Of a stretch of 64,000 nucleotides of DNA, positions 1 to 12,200 are shown piece after piece (the first letter of the stretch is position 1; each line of letters begins with the position of its first letter). The stretch is from assembly GCA_002633025.1 (NCBI GenBank), contig NMRB01000076.1, positions 73,216 to 137,215 on the forward strand, written 5' to 3'. The notes beneath the pieces were generated by a model, which worked only from the letters and a program-made list of their open reading frames with translations, made no database searches and was not told the DNA's origin. The position numbers and the translations under genes were made by a program. This DNA comes from Notospermus geniculatus (Eukaryota > Nemertea > Pilidiophora > Heteronemertea > Lineidae).

Positions 1-1640
1 TAAAAAATCAGTATTGCACAAAATAGAATTTTTGTGTTATTTGTTTGAAGTATTGCACGGTATGAAATATTTCTGGTGACAACAGGGCTGTATTGCTCTT
101 TTCTGAGTGCTAAATGGTCGTAAATGTATGTAAAATGTCATCGTTTCCATAGTATCATCAATGAGTTTTTTAAATCCGGATGTGTGACATGCAAGAACTT
201 GAATAAAATCATTACCGGTACCTTCATCCCTGGGGAGAATTGTGGTTCATCTACCGTATTGTCAACACTTTCACGACCACATTCCCCCTCGCATTATACC
301 TCATACAGTATATCATGTTCAGTGACCCAGATGAACCATGCTGGCAATGGTTTAATATTGTGCGTATATGCATTTATAACAGATTTCACAGCAATGAAAA
401 AAATATGACTTGTAACAGGTTGAGTATTGTTGAATATGAGTGATAATTTTTACTGTGCATTTATAGTTAACTTTAAAGAATTGGAAGTCTGGTAGTGAGT
501 ATTGTAAGATGCCAGCTTCTGGTTCTGGTCAATTGAGATATTGGATTTGCATTTATACTCATTACAAGTCAGTAATCATTTAATACCTGTCAAATCTTCA
601 CAATCCTGTCAGTTGGCCAAAATAAACAAGTATCAGTAGATTTCCTGGTTGTTTAGTTTGTTCGTAACCACTGATCATTGTCATGTAAAGTGCCACCGTC
701 GGTGTTTGCTCTGCTTCGTTTTTTGATGCTTACCTAATCCATTAGATCACTTTCCTTCCAGAATTGCGCGACTCCAACTGACTCTGTTTTTTAGTCTCCT
801 CAAATAAAATAGTCATGCTGGTATTTACCTGTTGGCAACTTTCCTTGTTTACCCGAGATGACCGGCACATCATTCAGGTAACCCCATCAAAATGCAAACT
901 TCCAAAATCATTGTTGTGTTATGGCTGAAGAGCCTTAAATCCAAGATTCTTCAGAAGGTTGACTGATGGCATAGCTACTTTTTTACCTGTCAGTTTCTTA
1001 GAATTCATTTTCATGAATAGAATATGAATAGCTAACGTTGTGTTCAAATTTTTAAATAGGCATTCTGTCCCGTTTAAAAGGGTGATATTGTGTCCCTTTC
1101 TGGTGTCGGGTGCGGAGCCAAGCGGGGATCATTGAAATTGACCGCAGATTTCAATGTATCTAGCACGGTGCGCCCCCTCTTTCCCGAAATCCTGGATCCG
1201 TCCCTGTGTGTACCAGTATTCAATTTGAATGAAACCACTATAAAATACTGGGAATGGCAATTATGGGCACTGTGTTGTGCAGAATTCATAATTTTTTGAC
1301 GGTCCATAGCGATGTTGCCATTCTGAGCCCTGGGATTAATGAATTATCCTGACAGTAGTGGTGGGATTGTACTCTGTTCAATCCAGTAGATAGGCTTTAT
1401 ACTTTGCCGTTCCAGAATGCTTAATAGCATAAATATGTCAAAAAGGTAAGATCTATTTATACAACTCTTATTGAATTGATGAACTTGCAATACTTCTTTA
1501 TTACCACAGTCGCCCTGATAATATTCATGCTGTGAGGTGTTCTACATCTTACATACTTTTCTCATGTCAAATATAATGAAATGTGTCTTGGTTGGCTGAG
1601 CAATCTGATTTCTTTATTGCTTTTAAGTCAGGGTGTCAAT

Positions 1641-1755
1641 GGGTGATATGAATAGAGTAACAAATGCTTTTACTTGAATTTTGCAATCCAAATGCATTAG
1701 GCAATGCTGTACAAATCTGAAGTAAAAGCATTTGCTTGTCTTTATTCATATGACC
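1641..1755. mobile_element. MITE copy 1 (family with 16032-16148)
   Basis: A palindromic element of about 115 bp. Its ends resemble CATATGAATAAAGACTAG, with inner arms AAATGCTTTTACTT and AAGTAAAAGCATTTG. A close second copy lies at 16032-16148 with the same internal GGCAATGCTGTACAAATCTG. Confidence 0.8.
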
Positions 1756-2265
1756 TAGTGATATGTCTCAGGGCAGAATGCCAGTTCAGTTGATCTACAT
1801 TTTAACGAAAGAGATTGCCAGTGTAACATCTGCAGTTGTTTTTGTTTTGCCGATTTTCCTTTGTCAGTAGACGAACGGAATAAGTCAGCTGGTCAAAAAG
1901 AGACTCGCACACAGATGTATCTAATACAGTGCGTCCCTAAAATGCGAAGAACTCTGAGTGATAGATCTATTTCAACCCATATTCTCATTCACCAGGGTCT
2001 GTATACAAATGCTCCATCGCTCACAATAACGGAGTGGCAGGGTCCGTAAATGCCTGTGAATGAAAGGGTGTGGTAGGACCTGTATGGCCTGAGTTTCTCA
2101 CAATGTCTCAATCATTGATATCATTCACTCACTGTCTGCGGCTGAGGGTAAATCGGCACCATTCCTTTCAGAAACCGACCACAAGTCAATCAAAACTCTG
2201 CAGTTCGGTCTTCGATCAGTTATCGTTAATAGCAAATGAGTAGGCCTACATGTAGCCAATTAGTA

Positions 2266-2665
2266 GAGAGGATGCGCAGCTTTCCGACTCCCGACTTCAG
2301 CTACGAGAATGAATTTCAGTCCGCTATGGACATCCTTGATAAAAACGATTGCATAGACGTTTTCAATTCGACAAACACCATAAATTGAAGGCAGAAAACT
2401 TTGGCCTTACAAATCGGAAGTGCGGATAAATAATGAACATTAAAGTCGTATCCGTAGTCGTTACGACTTGAGACACGACCATGACGACTATGATATTTGC
2501 GATTTATGCGCACTTCCGATTACGAGTCAAAATTATTCTGCCACAAAGTTATGCCATTTTACGATTTGCAAACGTCTATCAAATCGTTTTTATCAAGGAT
2601 GTCTACAGCGGACTGAAATTCATTCTCGTAGTTGAAGCCGGAGTCGGAAAGCTGCGCATCCTCTC
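2266..2665. mobile_element. Foldback MITE, about 400 bp, TA-flanked
   Basis: Long inverted arms begin GAGAGGATGCGCAGCTTTCC; the right arm is the reverse complement with several mismatches. TA occurs at 2264-2265 and 2666-2667, as in Tc1/mariner-type elements. The ORFs at 2316-2705 on both strands are by-products. Confidence 0.8.
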
Positions 2666-2725
2666 TATTTACCAAAATATGGACCGACGTCCTTGTACAT
2701 CCTGAGAACATCGGAGGTTTTTAGC

Positions 2726-2860
2726 GCTTGCTCCCTTCGTCACTGCACACGAAATTGTGTGGGGTGACGAAGGGAACGAGCACAAAGAATCCCCTGACAT
2801 GCCTGATATTCTCGTGATCCTTGTGTGTCTTATTCGTGTACAGATTTTAACAGGTTTCAA
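2726..2860. repeat. Dispersed hairpin repeat, copy 1
   Basis: A hairpin, GCTCCCTTCGTCA paired with TGACGAAGGGAACGAGC (about 2729-2783), is followed by CCCCTGACATGCCTGATATT. A diverged copy of the same layout lies at 63150-63240. No open frame of interest. Confidence 0.5.
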
Positions 2861-3304
2861 CTAAAGGTTTGAACAGTCCGCCACAGAATATGCAGGAATT
2901 AAATTGTACATCCTCTTAGGCATATTCACAGGTAGGATTTATAATTGGATACAATGGTATGTAGTCATGTGATGCAATAAACAGGTCTCTGAACCAGGAT
3001 CCTGAGCTAAATTGTTTACAAAGTTCATGTGAATTGTCCCATTGTCATTGATCACTCCATCTGTTCCACATTGTGATGACTTATCCGACCTGTTTCTGCG
3101 CAGATTCTCATCCACTGCCGGCCAGGCAAGGATGACATCCATAACATCATCAGTTGTTGGTGAAGTAGCAAACGTCAGTCGGCCCATGCTATTAAGGGGT
3201 CCTTGGCGCTCATTTACTGCCGCACCAACCAAGAGAGCGGGTAAAGAACCACTGATTACCTCACCATCATGCGATTGCCCAGAATTTATATGGAAGCTTT
3301 AGGA

Positions 3305-3385
3305 ATCCAAGATACAGAAAAGCACAAAATTGACACACAAAATGATAATAAGCAAGAAGTCAATCTCCAGAATTCACGAATTTTC
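3305..3385. repeat. Dispersed repeat, copy 1 (with 7472-7560)
   Basis: AAAGCACAAAATTGACACAC, then CAAGAAGTCAATCTCCAG, recurs with small changes at 7472-7560 in SLC25A38 intron 1. The type of element is unknown. Confidence 0.55.
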
Positions 3386-3452
3386 GACCCCAACCGGGGT
3401 CTTTTTCAAGCTTTAGGAATGATGTGTTGTTTACCCAGGGGAGGCTTACAAT

Positions 3453-3609
3453 GAACCCTCTCCTAAGGGACGCCTCTGTTAGGAGGACACATTTCTTTTG
3501 AGGACATCGGATTTCAGTTTCAAATTGGTCAGGTCAGTGTTGACCTCTGTTGTCAGTACACCTCCTAATTAAGGACAGCATCTGTCCCAAAGGCGCCCTA
3601 GAGAGGTTC
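3453..3609. mobile_element. Probable degraded MITE
   Basis: The imperfect inverted ends GAACCCTCTCCTAAGGGACG and (reverse-complemented right end) GAACCTCTCTAGGGCGCC enclose GGAGGACA-like words. No coding potential is seen. Boundaries are approximate. Confidence 0.45.
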
Positions 3610-4182
3610 GCCTATTCAAGACCCTATCAAAGAATGAAAGATAAAAGAGATAGCCTAGAGATAAAAATAAATAGTATTTATCATTGGTTCGACGTATCAT
3701 TGACGCCTGTGGTGTGCTCCATATGGTGACTTCTCTCTTCTTGGCTATTTGCCGTCAGTTCTATTGGTATCCAGTTGTGACAGCCTTGGCCTACTAAATT
3801 CAGCATTTTATGGTGTGAATTCTAAGGATGACACTGACATATGAACCGCGAAGTTAGGTGTTTAAATCAAGCTTGTTGAATATGATATAGTAATATCGTG
3901 AAAATTTTTCCCGGGAAATCTTTCTTATCATTCTACTTTTTTTGAACACCACGCCCACTATCCGCGCTATTTTTGCCTATTTTTCTTCAATTGCCCGCAG
4001 CCGTCGGCCTATACAGTATCCCATGATCTAACGTCTGATGGATCTTGGAGGAATTGTCAGTATAATTCCTCCAAGGATGGATGAAGGACAAGGATCCACT
4101 AATTTAAATTCAGTTCCATGTTTTCTTTTTGTCTTGCGAGTGCAAGTGCTACCGTAAAAATCTTACTATCACCGCCCTACTA

Positions 4183-4360
4183 AAGGCGCCGCTCCACGTG
4201 ACAGTTTTCTATCGAAAGTTTGTTGTCAGATAGTCAGTTATACAGCAATAATTGCTGTCATACAGTACGTGTGTGACAGCAATTATTGCTGTCTGAGAGC
4301 AATAATTGACTATCTGACAGCAAACTTTCGATAGAAAACTGTCACGTGGAGCGGCGCCTT
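4183..4360. mobile_element. Near-perfect 178-bp palindromic MITE
   Basis: The arms AAGGCGCCGCTCCACGTGAC and the reverse complement run almost to the centre through CAGTTTTCTATCGAAAGTTTG and AGCAATAATTG. TA flanks both ends (4181-4182 and 4361-4362), fitting a Tc1/mariner-type target. The arms differ at few positions, which suggests a young insertion. Confidence 0.85.
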
Positions 4361-5155
4361 TAGGTTCGCATCTTTCTGAGGTGTCCGAACTGTTGACTCA
4401 AAGAATATGTCTCTCAGACATCAGGGTCCGGTTGTGCGACAATTCGGGCGGGAGAGAGGTGACTGCACTTGGGGTGCGCGATGTCTCCAGATCTTGCAGC
4501 CTGGGTTGCCTATTCCAACAGCCATCCAACCGTTGAGATGATCAACAACTTTCCTGCTGCCCAGCTTGATATCGCAGCTTTTGTCGAGCATAGGCCTATT
4601 GATCAGTATCGGAATATGATATAGAATATGAAATGGCGCAATGTTATGTCGCCGTCCCAACTTAGCAATCAGCAGAGCATTCATCCGAGACGCGTTCGTG
4701 GTCAGGGTTGGTAGTGTGATCGATAGGCGGGTCTTGCCTGTGATCTGTCAGTCTGCTTTCGGCCGGGGAAAATAAACATGAAGTCTATTGACTGGAGTAA
4801 ATTATGACAGAAAGGATGTCTTGTCTCGCTCAACATGATGCCAGAAAATTTTGATGCTATTGAGAAGGAAATGTCGGCTGGCTGCGGTCCTGATAAGGTG
4901 AGACCATTATTTCCAAGTTATGATCGCATACATTTCCTCTGATGAAATAAGTTGCCATGATCGAGGCACTCGGGCAGGAACTCAGTACAATACAAATTTG
5001 AGGATCGGGTGAAAGGGTTTGTGAAAGTTGGTGGGTTCATATCATGAACCCGCTGCGGTGTAACGTTTTTGAATGTTCCCCATTTGTCGAGTGTTCCTCC
5101 ACTATGGTCTGACAAAATAAGCTGCGACTTGACAATAGGGGACACACAGAGAATA

Positions 5156-5388
5156 AAGGCCCGTTTACACTAGGTTGCACCACTAGGTTGCCCGTTTACA
5201 TTTGTTGCAAACTACCTGGGACGGTTTACACATAGAAAAATCGATGCAACATCCAGCCTGGTCGGGTTTGACCGTTGCAACAAGTTGCATATCCGTTTAC
5301 ACATGCAACTTTTATGAAACTTTTTGGTCTCATCAGGTTTATGCAACAAGTTGCATATGGAAAGTTGCATGTGTAGCCTATGGGCCTT
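5156..5388. mobile_element. MITE with short ends AAGGCCC and internal CGTTTACAC words
   Basis: The ends AAGGCCC and GGGCCTT are flanked by TA (5154-5155 and 5389-5390). Inside are repeated CGTTTACAC and GTTGCATAT words in both orientations. It is noncoding; the open frames on both strands here are palindrome by-products. Confidence 0.65.
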
Positions 5389-6180
5389 TAAACGTGCCTG
5401 CCAAACAATAAGGGGAAACAATGATATACCGAAACACTGACAGATGTTACACCGGGTTGCATATTCAACTCTACCTCTGTAGGCTCGTCTTCATGTACTT
5501 AGTGCTTGATCCCTCTCCCTCTCTGCTCTGATTTATCTGTTTTTATGCAATGACACCGCGACCGCGTGGCGACCACGTGCATTTGTTTTGTTTATCTTGA
5601 TTATGTGGGATTATTATCATTATCGCACCTCGTGACGCTGTTTGACCTAATTAGGACGGCCCCGCTTGCCTCCGTGTGATTTTTGTTAATGGCCAGTGAA
5701 AATAGTTCTCAACTTCACTCGGGGTTTCTACGAATATACCACAGATGATATGACAAAAAATAGCTAATTTACCCACTTATTTTTTATCAACAAGACATGT
5801 TAGCAACAGTTGTACCTGTACTGCGTGATTTGTTGTCACCATCTGAAAGTAGGTCACATCGTGCGGAGAGTTCTCAACTGATTTACAAACCCACTTGCAT
5901 CAGAACGGCGCGGGCGACCTGACCAACCTTGGATTTTCTGTCGTCGATTTTTCTTCAAAGCGGAGTCTGAATAGCTGTAAAAATGCAGTTACTGTGCAGA
6001 ACGAAACCGATTTATTACAGTGATTATTCTGACACAGCCTTTGGCTGAGACTTTTATGAACTTTGAGTAAAAACGTGTTGGTAGAGTCGGGTCCCTCAAT
6101 CTTCCATTTTCAACTGCGGGCACCTTGTCCCCAAGGCCCGTTAGACCCTTGATTCCAGAGACATTTAGTTGTATCATTCG

Positions 6181-6243
6181 ATGATTCAAAGAGAATCTGC
6201 ATCTAAAAACCGGTACAGCAAGACCATGGAAGGAATACTTAGT
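6181..6243 (+). CDS. SLC25A38: SLC25A38 first coding exon
   Basis: This exon encodes 21 residues beginning [10 protein letters not shown] and ends in phase 0 at a good donor (AGT then GTGAGT). The next exon also begins in phase 0, so the join reads TMEGILS-NPLMKSF, parallel to human TVETLM-LHPVIKAF. The first ATG (6181) has a weak context. The in-frame ATG at 6226 has a stronger one (ACCATGG) and would shorten the protein by 15 residues. I prefer 6181 because the human protein also begins MIQ. A cDNA would settle this. Confidence 0.75.
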
Positions 6244-9200
6244 GTGAGTATAAAAAGTAGGGGTTATTCACTTCAAAAACCGCGTTCATTCAATAACCCT
6301 CTACTTCGGGGGACGAGGTCCGAACTGGCTGGAACCAGTTGTTCTGTTCAAGGGCGATGTACATGAAGTACGTGGAATGCACTGCATGGATAGGAAAACC
6401 TATGAACGTGGCCATGATGGCGATTATATTGTTGGCTTCAGAGGGCATGCCCATGTATCCATATTTTTGAGCACCCTACTTAGGTAGCCTAGGCGTAGCA
6501 TAGTGTGACACAGTGATAAGTGATAGTGTGGACATACCGGTAGCTAGCTAGGCTAAAGCACGGGCAGCTGTACTTTTGTGATATAACCCCGTAAAATATA
6601 GGCCTATAAAAAGACAGGGCCGGTAACAAGAACTCACAAGTCAACTCGCTTCACCACTTCATGCACCTGCAGACACCCCAAAACACCGTTTTATTCCAAT
6701 AAAAATGACTTCCCCTGGACCAAAAAACTGCTAGCTGCTCTTTCCATTCAAGAACTAAAGAAACCTCGGGTGCCAACGATATATTGATAAATCCACCGAA
6801 AGTGGAAGAATTTCTAAAGTCCATGAGTCCATTACGCACCCGCCATGATGTTTTTAACGAAGACGAATGCCGATTAGAACAGCACTCCTCATTGGCTGAG
6901 TGCATTTTAGGTTTATGAATCCAGCCAATGAGGAGCGCTGTTCCAATATCAGCATTCAACTTGGTTGTAAACAAGACATGCAAGACATGCAAGATGGCGG
7001 GTGCGTAATGGAGTCATGGACTTTAGGAAATCTTCCAGTTTTGGTGGATTTATCAATATATCGGTGGCACTCGAGGTTTCTTTAGTTCCTGAATGGAAAG
7101 AGCACAGTTTTTTGGTCCAGAAGATGCCATTTTTATTGGAATAAAACGGTGTTTTGGGGTGTCTGCAGGTGCATGAAGTGGTGAAGCGAGTTGACTTGTG
7201 AGTTCTTGTTACCGGCCCTGTCTTTTTATATATTTTACGGGGTTATATCACCAAAGTACAGCTGCCCGTGGCTAAAGTCATCAGCGATGACGATGGATGA
7301 TGACGACGATCGATGAAGTAGGCTGGCTAGGCCTAGGACTAGGAGGCCTAGGCCGACTACCGGTACGTACACTGTACAGGCAGTCATGCTAATACACCAA
7401 TTTCACTCACATCTCGCACGGTCGCAGGGCCCCTAGTAGAATTTTCAACGGCCACTCTGTTTTTCAACCTCACTATCAGGAGTCCAAAGAAAAAAGCACA
7501 AAAATTGACACACAAAGTGGTAAATATCAAGAAGTCAACTTCCAGGACTTAGCAGACACCAGTCTCTTCGCAGTTTTTCTTTTTTTCCCCTGGGCTGAGC
7601 AAGTGAATCATTCACAGTACATCCTGTGGCCAGTGATACTGACAATATTCATACCGTGCATTTGAATGAAACAAACCTTCAGTTTGGTGAATGTGATGGT
7701 GACTGAATAATCACACTCTCTAACTGACATAAGTGTCGAAGATTGACAAAGCATGTTTGTGATGAGTTGATCACACTCGCAGATCTTTCAGTCAATGACT
7801 TGGCAGACAATTACCAAACTGACATTCCCACCCAGCGAGTACAATTGTTTTGTGAACTAATAACTTGGCTGTTCATCAGAAGGAAACGCAATTGAAGGTT
7901 TCAGCAGATATGGTGAAGTTGTTGTTTTTATCTAAGAAGTATTTTGTGTACTGTTTTTACGATTCCTACTTCTTTTCAAAAAGACCAGCACAGGGGACTT
8001 GTTCAATTTCAGTGAATTTTGTTTTATCTAACTTGATCGACAGAAGATGAGTTATTGAAGCTAGCTGCAGACGAGATAAGCAGTGCCTGGGTCTTATAGG
8101 ATTACTGACTTTCTTCTATTGGTTTAATAATATGTTGCCCTTCATTCCTTCTTTTCAGAATCCCCTCATGAAGTCATTCATAGCAGGGTCTTTTAGTGGC
8201 ACATGCTCCACAATCCTGTTTCAACCTTTAGATTTGGTAAAAACTAAACTACAGGCACCAGTCTCCATCGGGTAAGTCAGTGTCTTGCTCTGTGTGCCCG
8301 AATATGTTATGTATTCACTGATACTGACGCTGTACATTTACATAAGTACAGATGTACTCTACGCATAACATGATGTGTGATGTACATGTAGTAGGAAGAC
8401 TAGTGTAGACATGACAGACTGTGCTTGTCACCATCTGGTATATTATCATTTCGTCATCATTTTCCTGTATATATTGGGTAAATTCACAGATGTGTTCTTG
8501 AAACCTCTTGCTGTGTATGAATTTCAGAGCCTCTCCTCTTGGAATAGTTACAACAGTTACCAATGTTGTTCGTCATGAAAAGCTGCTTGGATTGTGGCGA
8601 GGAATGGCACCAGTGAGTATGGGCTATCATGAAATGTCAGCATGACATAGAATAGGCAGGTGAATGTGTGACTGAGACGAAATGCAGCAAAACAAAGCCA
8701 TCGTACTTAGCTTACAGCACTATCAGGTATATTTGACAATGACATGAATCCCTTCTGATTTACAGTCAATATCCCGAACTGTGCCAGGTGTTGGCATGTA
8801 CTTCTGCTCTCTCCACTGGTTGAAAACAAACTTTGGGTAAGTTATTTTGCATGACGGTCTACATGTACATACATGTATATCGCATGATTAACACCATAAT
8901 AAGAGAGGCCTCTCACGAGGGTTGGAACTTCAGGTTTCTTCATTCAGCTGTTTTAATTTCCTTGTCCTACCCTGCAGTTGAGTTGTGCCAAGGTGCAAAT
9001 TGGAATTGGTGATTCGTTTCAGTTCAGAGATGTTTCACCTTATTGAAATCCTTCTTTGTTTTGTTGCAGAAGTTCGGATCCAAGTGCATTGGAATCCATG
9101 TCTCTAGGCGCACTAGCCAGATCATTCTCAGGAATTTCCATGCTCCCAGTGACAGTTGTGAAGACTCGCTTCGAGGTGAGTTTATCTTTGGATGAAAGTT

Positions 9201-12200
9201 GCCATTGAGCTTACACATGATACTGTAAATTGCCTTGTAAGATTTGTTCAGTGCCGTTTCTTCACAAAAACTGCATATTGCTGCATTTTCCTCAGAACTC
9301 ATAAGTTGCATCATTCCTCACGACCACAAGAGCAGGTTGGTAGCCTGTGACTACATCTACCTGACTAATGGCTTCATGCATCCGGCTGATTACTACAGTA
9401 ATATTTTGTCTTGCAGAGTGGTTACTTCCGATACAGAAGTGTCTTGCATGCTCTCACTGATATTTACCGATCAGAAGGGACAAGAGGTAAGCTTCCTTGA
9501 GAGTTTCATTCAGTACTCAGTATAAGTGCGAAGTTCTCTTCATTGGTGTGGGAATGTTGGACTCTTTGCTGATATGTTCTGTATCCATTTCAGGTTTATA
9601 CAGTGGGCTTGCAGCTACTCTCCTTCGGGATGCTCCTTTCTCTGGACTCTACCTCATGTTTTATACTCAACTCAAAAAAGTAACACGTGACAGTAAGTAT
9701 CGTTTTTGGTGGGGACTAATCACCCACCTCTCTCTCTCTCCATAGGACAAGTCTGACTGGCTGCTAACAGAAGGTTAACACGCCGGGACATGGACTCAAG
9801 ATGTTTAACTTCAGTTCTTTATTCTTTTTATCTAGAGTTTGCCTGGACTATGATGCTTGTTAACCACGGGTTCCTCCTAGGCATTAAAAAGTTTATGGAG
9901 AAGGTAATTATTGGGTAGGTCAATATTGTTCACTTTTCAATCCCACTGGTGCAGAGTAGTATTGTAATTCATTTTCTTGGGATTCTTGGGAATGAATTAC
10001 AGTGTTCGATACCTTTGCCACCTGGGAAATGAAAAGCGAACAACTAGTTAATATGAGAGGAACAAAGATTTTTTTGGTGAGTATACAACCTTTCCATCAT
10101 ATGCCCTGTCAGCTTCCAGCATGCATCAGATCCAGTGAATTCAGAATTGTTGTGATCTTGGCTTTCTCTCACACAAATCACAACTAATTTCAAGATTTCC
10201 TCTCACTTTTGCCGTTACTTTTTACCTTAGATGTTGTCTGGTAATAGTTTTCGATGCTGTTGATTTCTAGTTGAGTTTTGTTACCATCGTAATTCTATAA
10301 GTGTTAGTCCAGGCAATCCTAAATAAAGATCCTTGTAGGAAGTTCCGGCAGCTAGCTGTACTATAAAGCTGAATGGTGTTGCTCCTCTCCTCCTTTGCAA
10401 TGGGAAGAATCAGTGACATATTCAAGTCTGATCTGTACCATTTTGGGGCCGTGGCTTGTCTCTGCATTTCTCTGATGAGATGATATCACTTGCCTTATGA
10501 TAACTGCTGGCACCAACATACTGGTCAAAGGAAGGCGGAGTAGTCGCTCGTCACCAGGCACGGCAGTAAGGCTTGGCTCTGATGCATTTTATCAGAGAAT
10601 TACCTTCCGAACTATTCTCCCTGCTTGTCCTCAACCATGTTGGTCTCACCGAGGATTGGCACCGAGATCCAGCTAAGGATTTACGCACTTGACCTCACCC
10701 ATCATCTGATCAGTTTTATAACTGCTGTTGCCTCACCTTCCCATGAGCCGTTCATTGCCATTTGACAGTTGCTGTGTGCGTCATTCCCTGTCAATGCTTC
10801 AAAACGGAAAAAAACAAGTTGGTGCCACTACAAATGTACCTGTACCAGTAGTGAATGGAAATCTGGTAACTTGTTAAGTCTCTGAAATAGGAGTCTCTTG
10901 TAGTGGTTCTATTCACAGATTGATGCCATGATGGCTTGACTGTGCTTGTTGCTTTTAGATGGAACTAAAGACCCTGCTGTTGTTATTAACTTATGTACTA
11001 CTGTGTATGTTGTGCAGGCCATGTTTCTGACAACGATATGCTGTGCACAGTGCGAGTCAAGATCTACTCTACCTCTGTTCTTATTTTCTCCACAGTGACA
11101 TTCATCGGTGTCAGGTTCTGCTTCGTAATTTTGGGCATTTTGATAGGATTTTGAATTGATGTTCAAAGTATCACTGTCAGTCCATCATGACTGTACCAAG
11201 GGCAGCAACATGCCCAATGCGAAGCAAATACCAATTGTGTTACAGTATTTGATGTTATCAGCAGCAGTAGGATCTGCTGTAGGAGTTAGCAGTACAGGGA
11301 ATAAATGCTGAACCAGTCCTGCTGAAATTGTAGTGAACATTACAAACTTAATGCCTGAGAAAATGAGATCAGATTTGGACGCAAAATCAGAGATTTAACT
11401 TTTTAACATACTGTGAAAATGTTTTATGAATTCATGCACTGTTGTTGGAATCATTCTTTTTGAGTTACTTAATACAACATAACATAGCACCTTATTCACT
11501 GTTCCTGACCTTCACACAGTTCAGATTTCCGTGTATGTTACATACTGAGTGTTGTTCATACAGCTATGATGAAGTCACGTGAGGAAGAAAGTGTTCCTGG
11601 CTGACAGGCAAAGAGAACTTGGAGTTACTTGTATGCTGTGGTCATCTGACTTGTCGCCGATGCTGTATATGCAACTGATCTTGCTAGAATTATGTTGCAT
11701 GTTAGTATTTAGTATTGTTTTGTTTTCTAATTCAAGTTTCTACTTTATGTGAAGCAAGATGCCGTGGTATTCAGCTTTTTGACTGTGTCCAAATGGAAAA
11801 AATGAAACTTTCTACAATCACAAATACTCCATTTTCAAAGAGCAGTTTTGAAACTTTTTGACTTGCTGTCTTGGGGTAGGCAGTAACTTTCAAATGTTTG
11901 CTGGATACCTGGCACCATGTTTTTGTTGCTCATGGCATTGTTTTGTTATTTTGCATTTTATGGGTAGCTTGGTGTAACTTCTTCTTACAGGGGTGGACAA
12001 ATCTTGGGAGAATATCTGCAATTGGGGATGACGATGCGAAAAAAAAGTTGTTTGAAATCTCTCCTTGGAGAATTGTAAAAAAGAAAGCTTCCATTGTTTT
12101 TCAGATATGGACACTTTCATCAGGGAAATGATTTCAAGGATTGTTATATCATGATATTCATGCCATGATATTCGAAGACAGCATCTGACCGAGTGAGCAC

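Larger units (their letters stand above)
1..6180. other. Intergenic DNA and SLC25A38 5' flank
   Basis: Apart from the listed repeats I see no supported exon. Open frames are all under 100 codons and lack splice or family support. The stretch just before 6181 presumably holds the promoter and 5' UTR; no TATA box is obvious. Confidence 0.6.

Noticed and set aside
6651-7085. 113- and 61-codon frames on opposite strands
   Set aside because: They are mirror images inside the foldback element.
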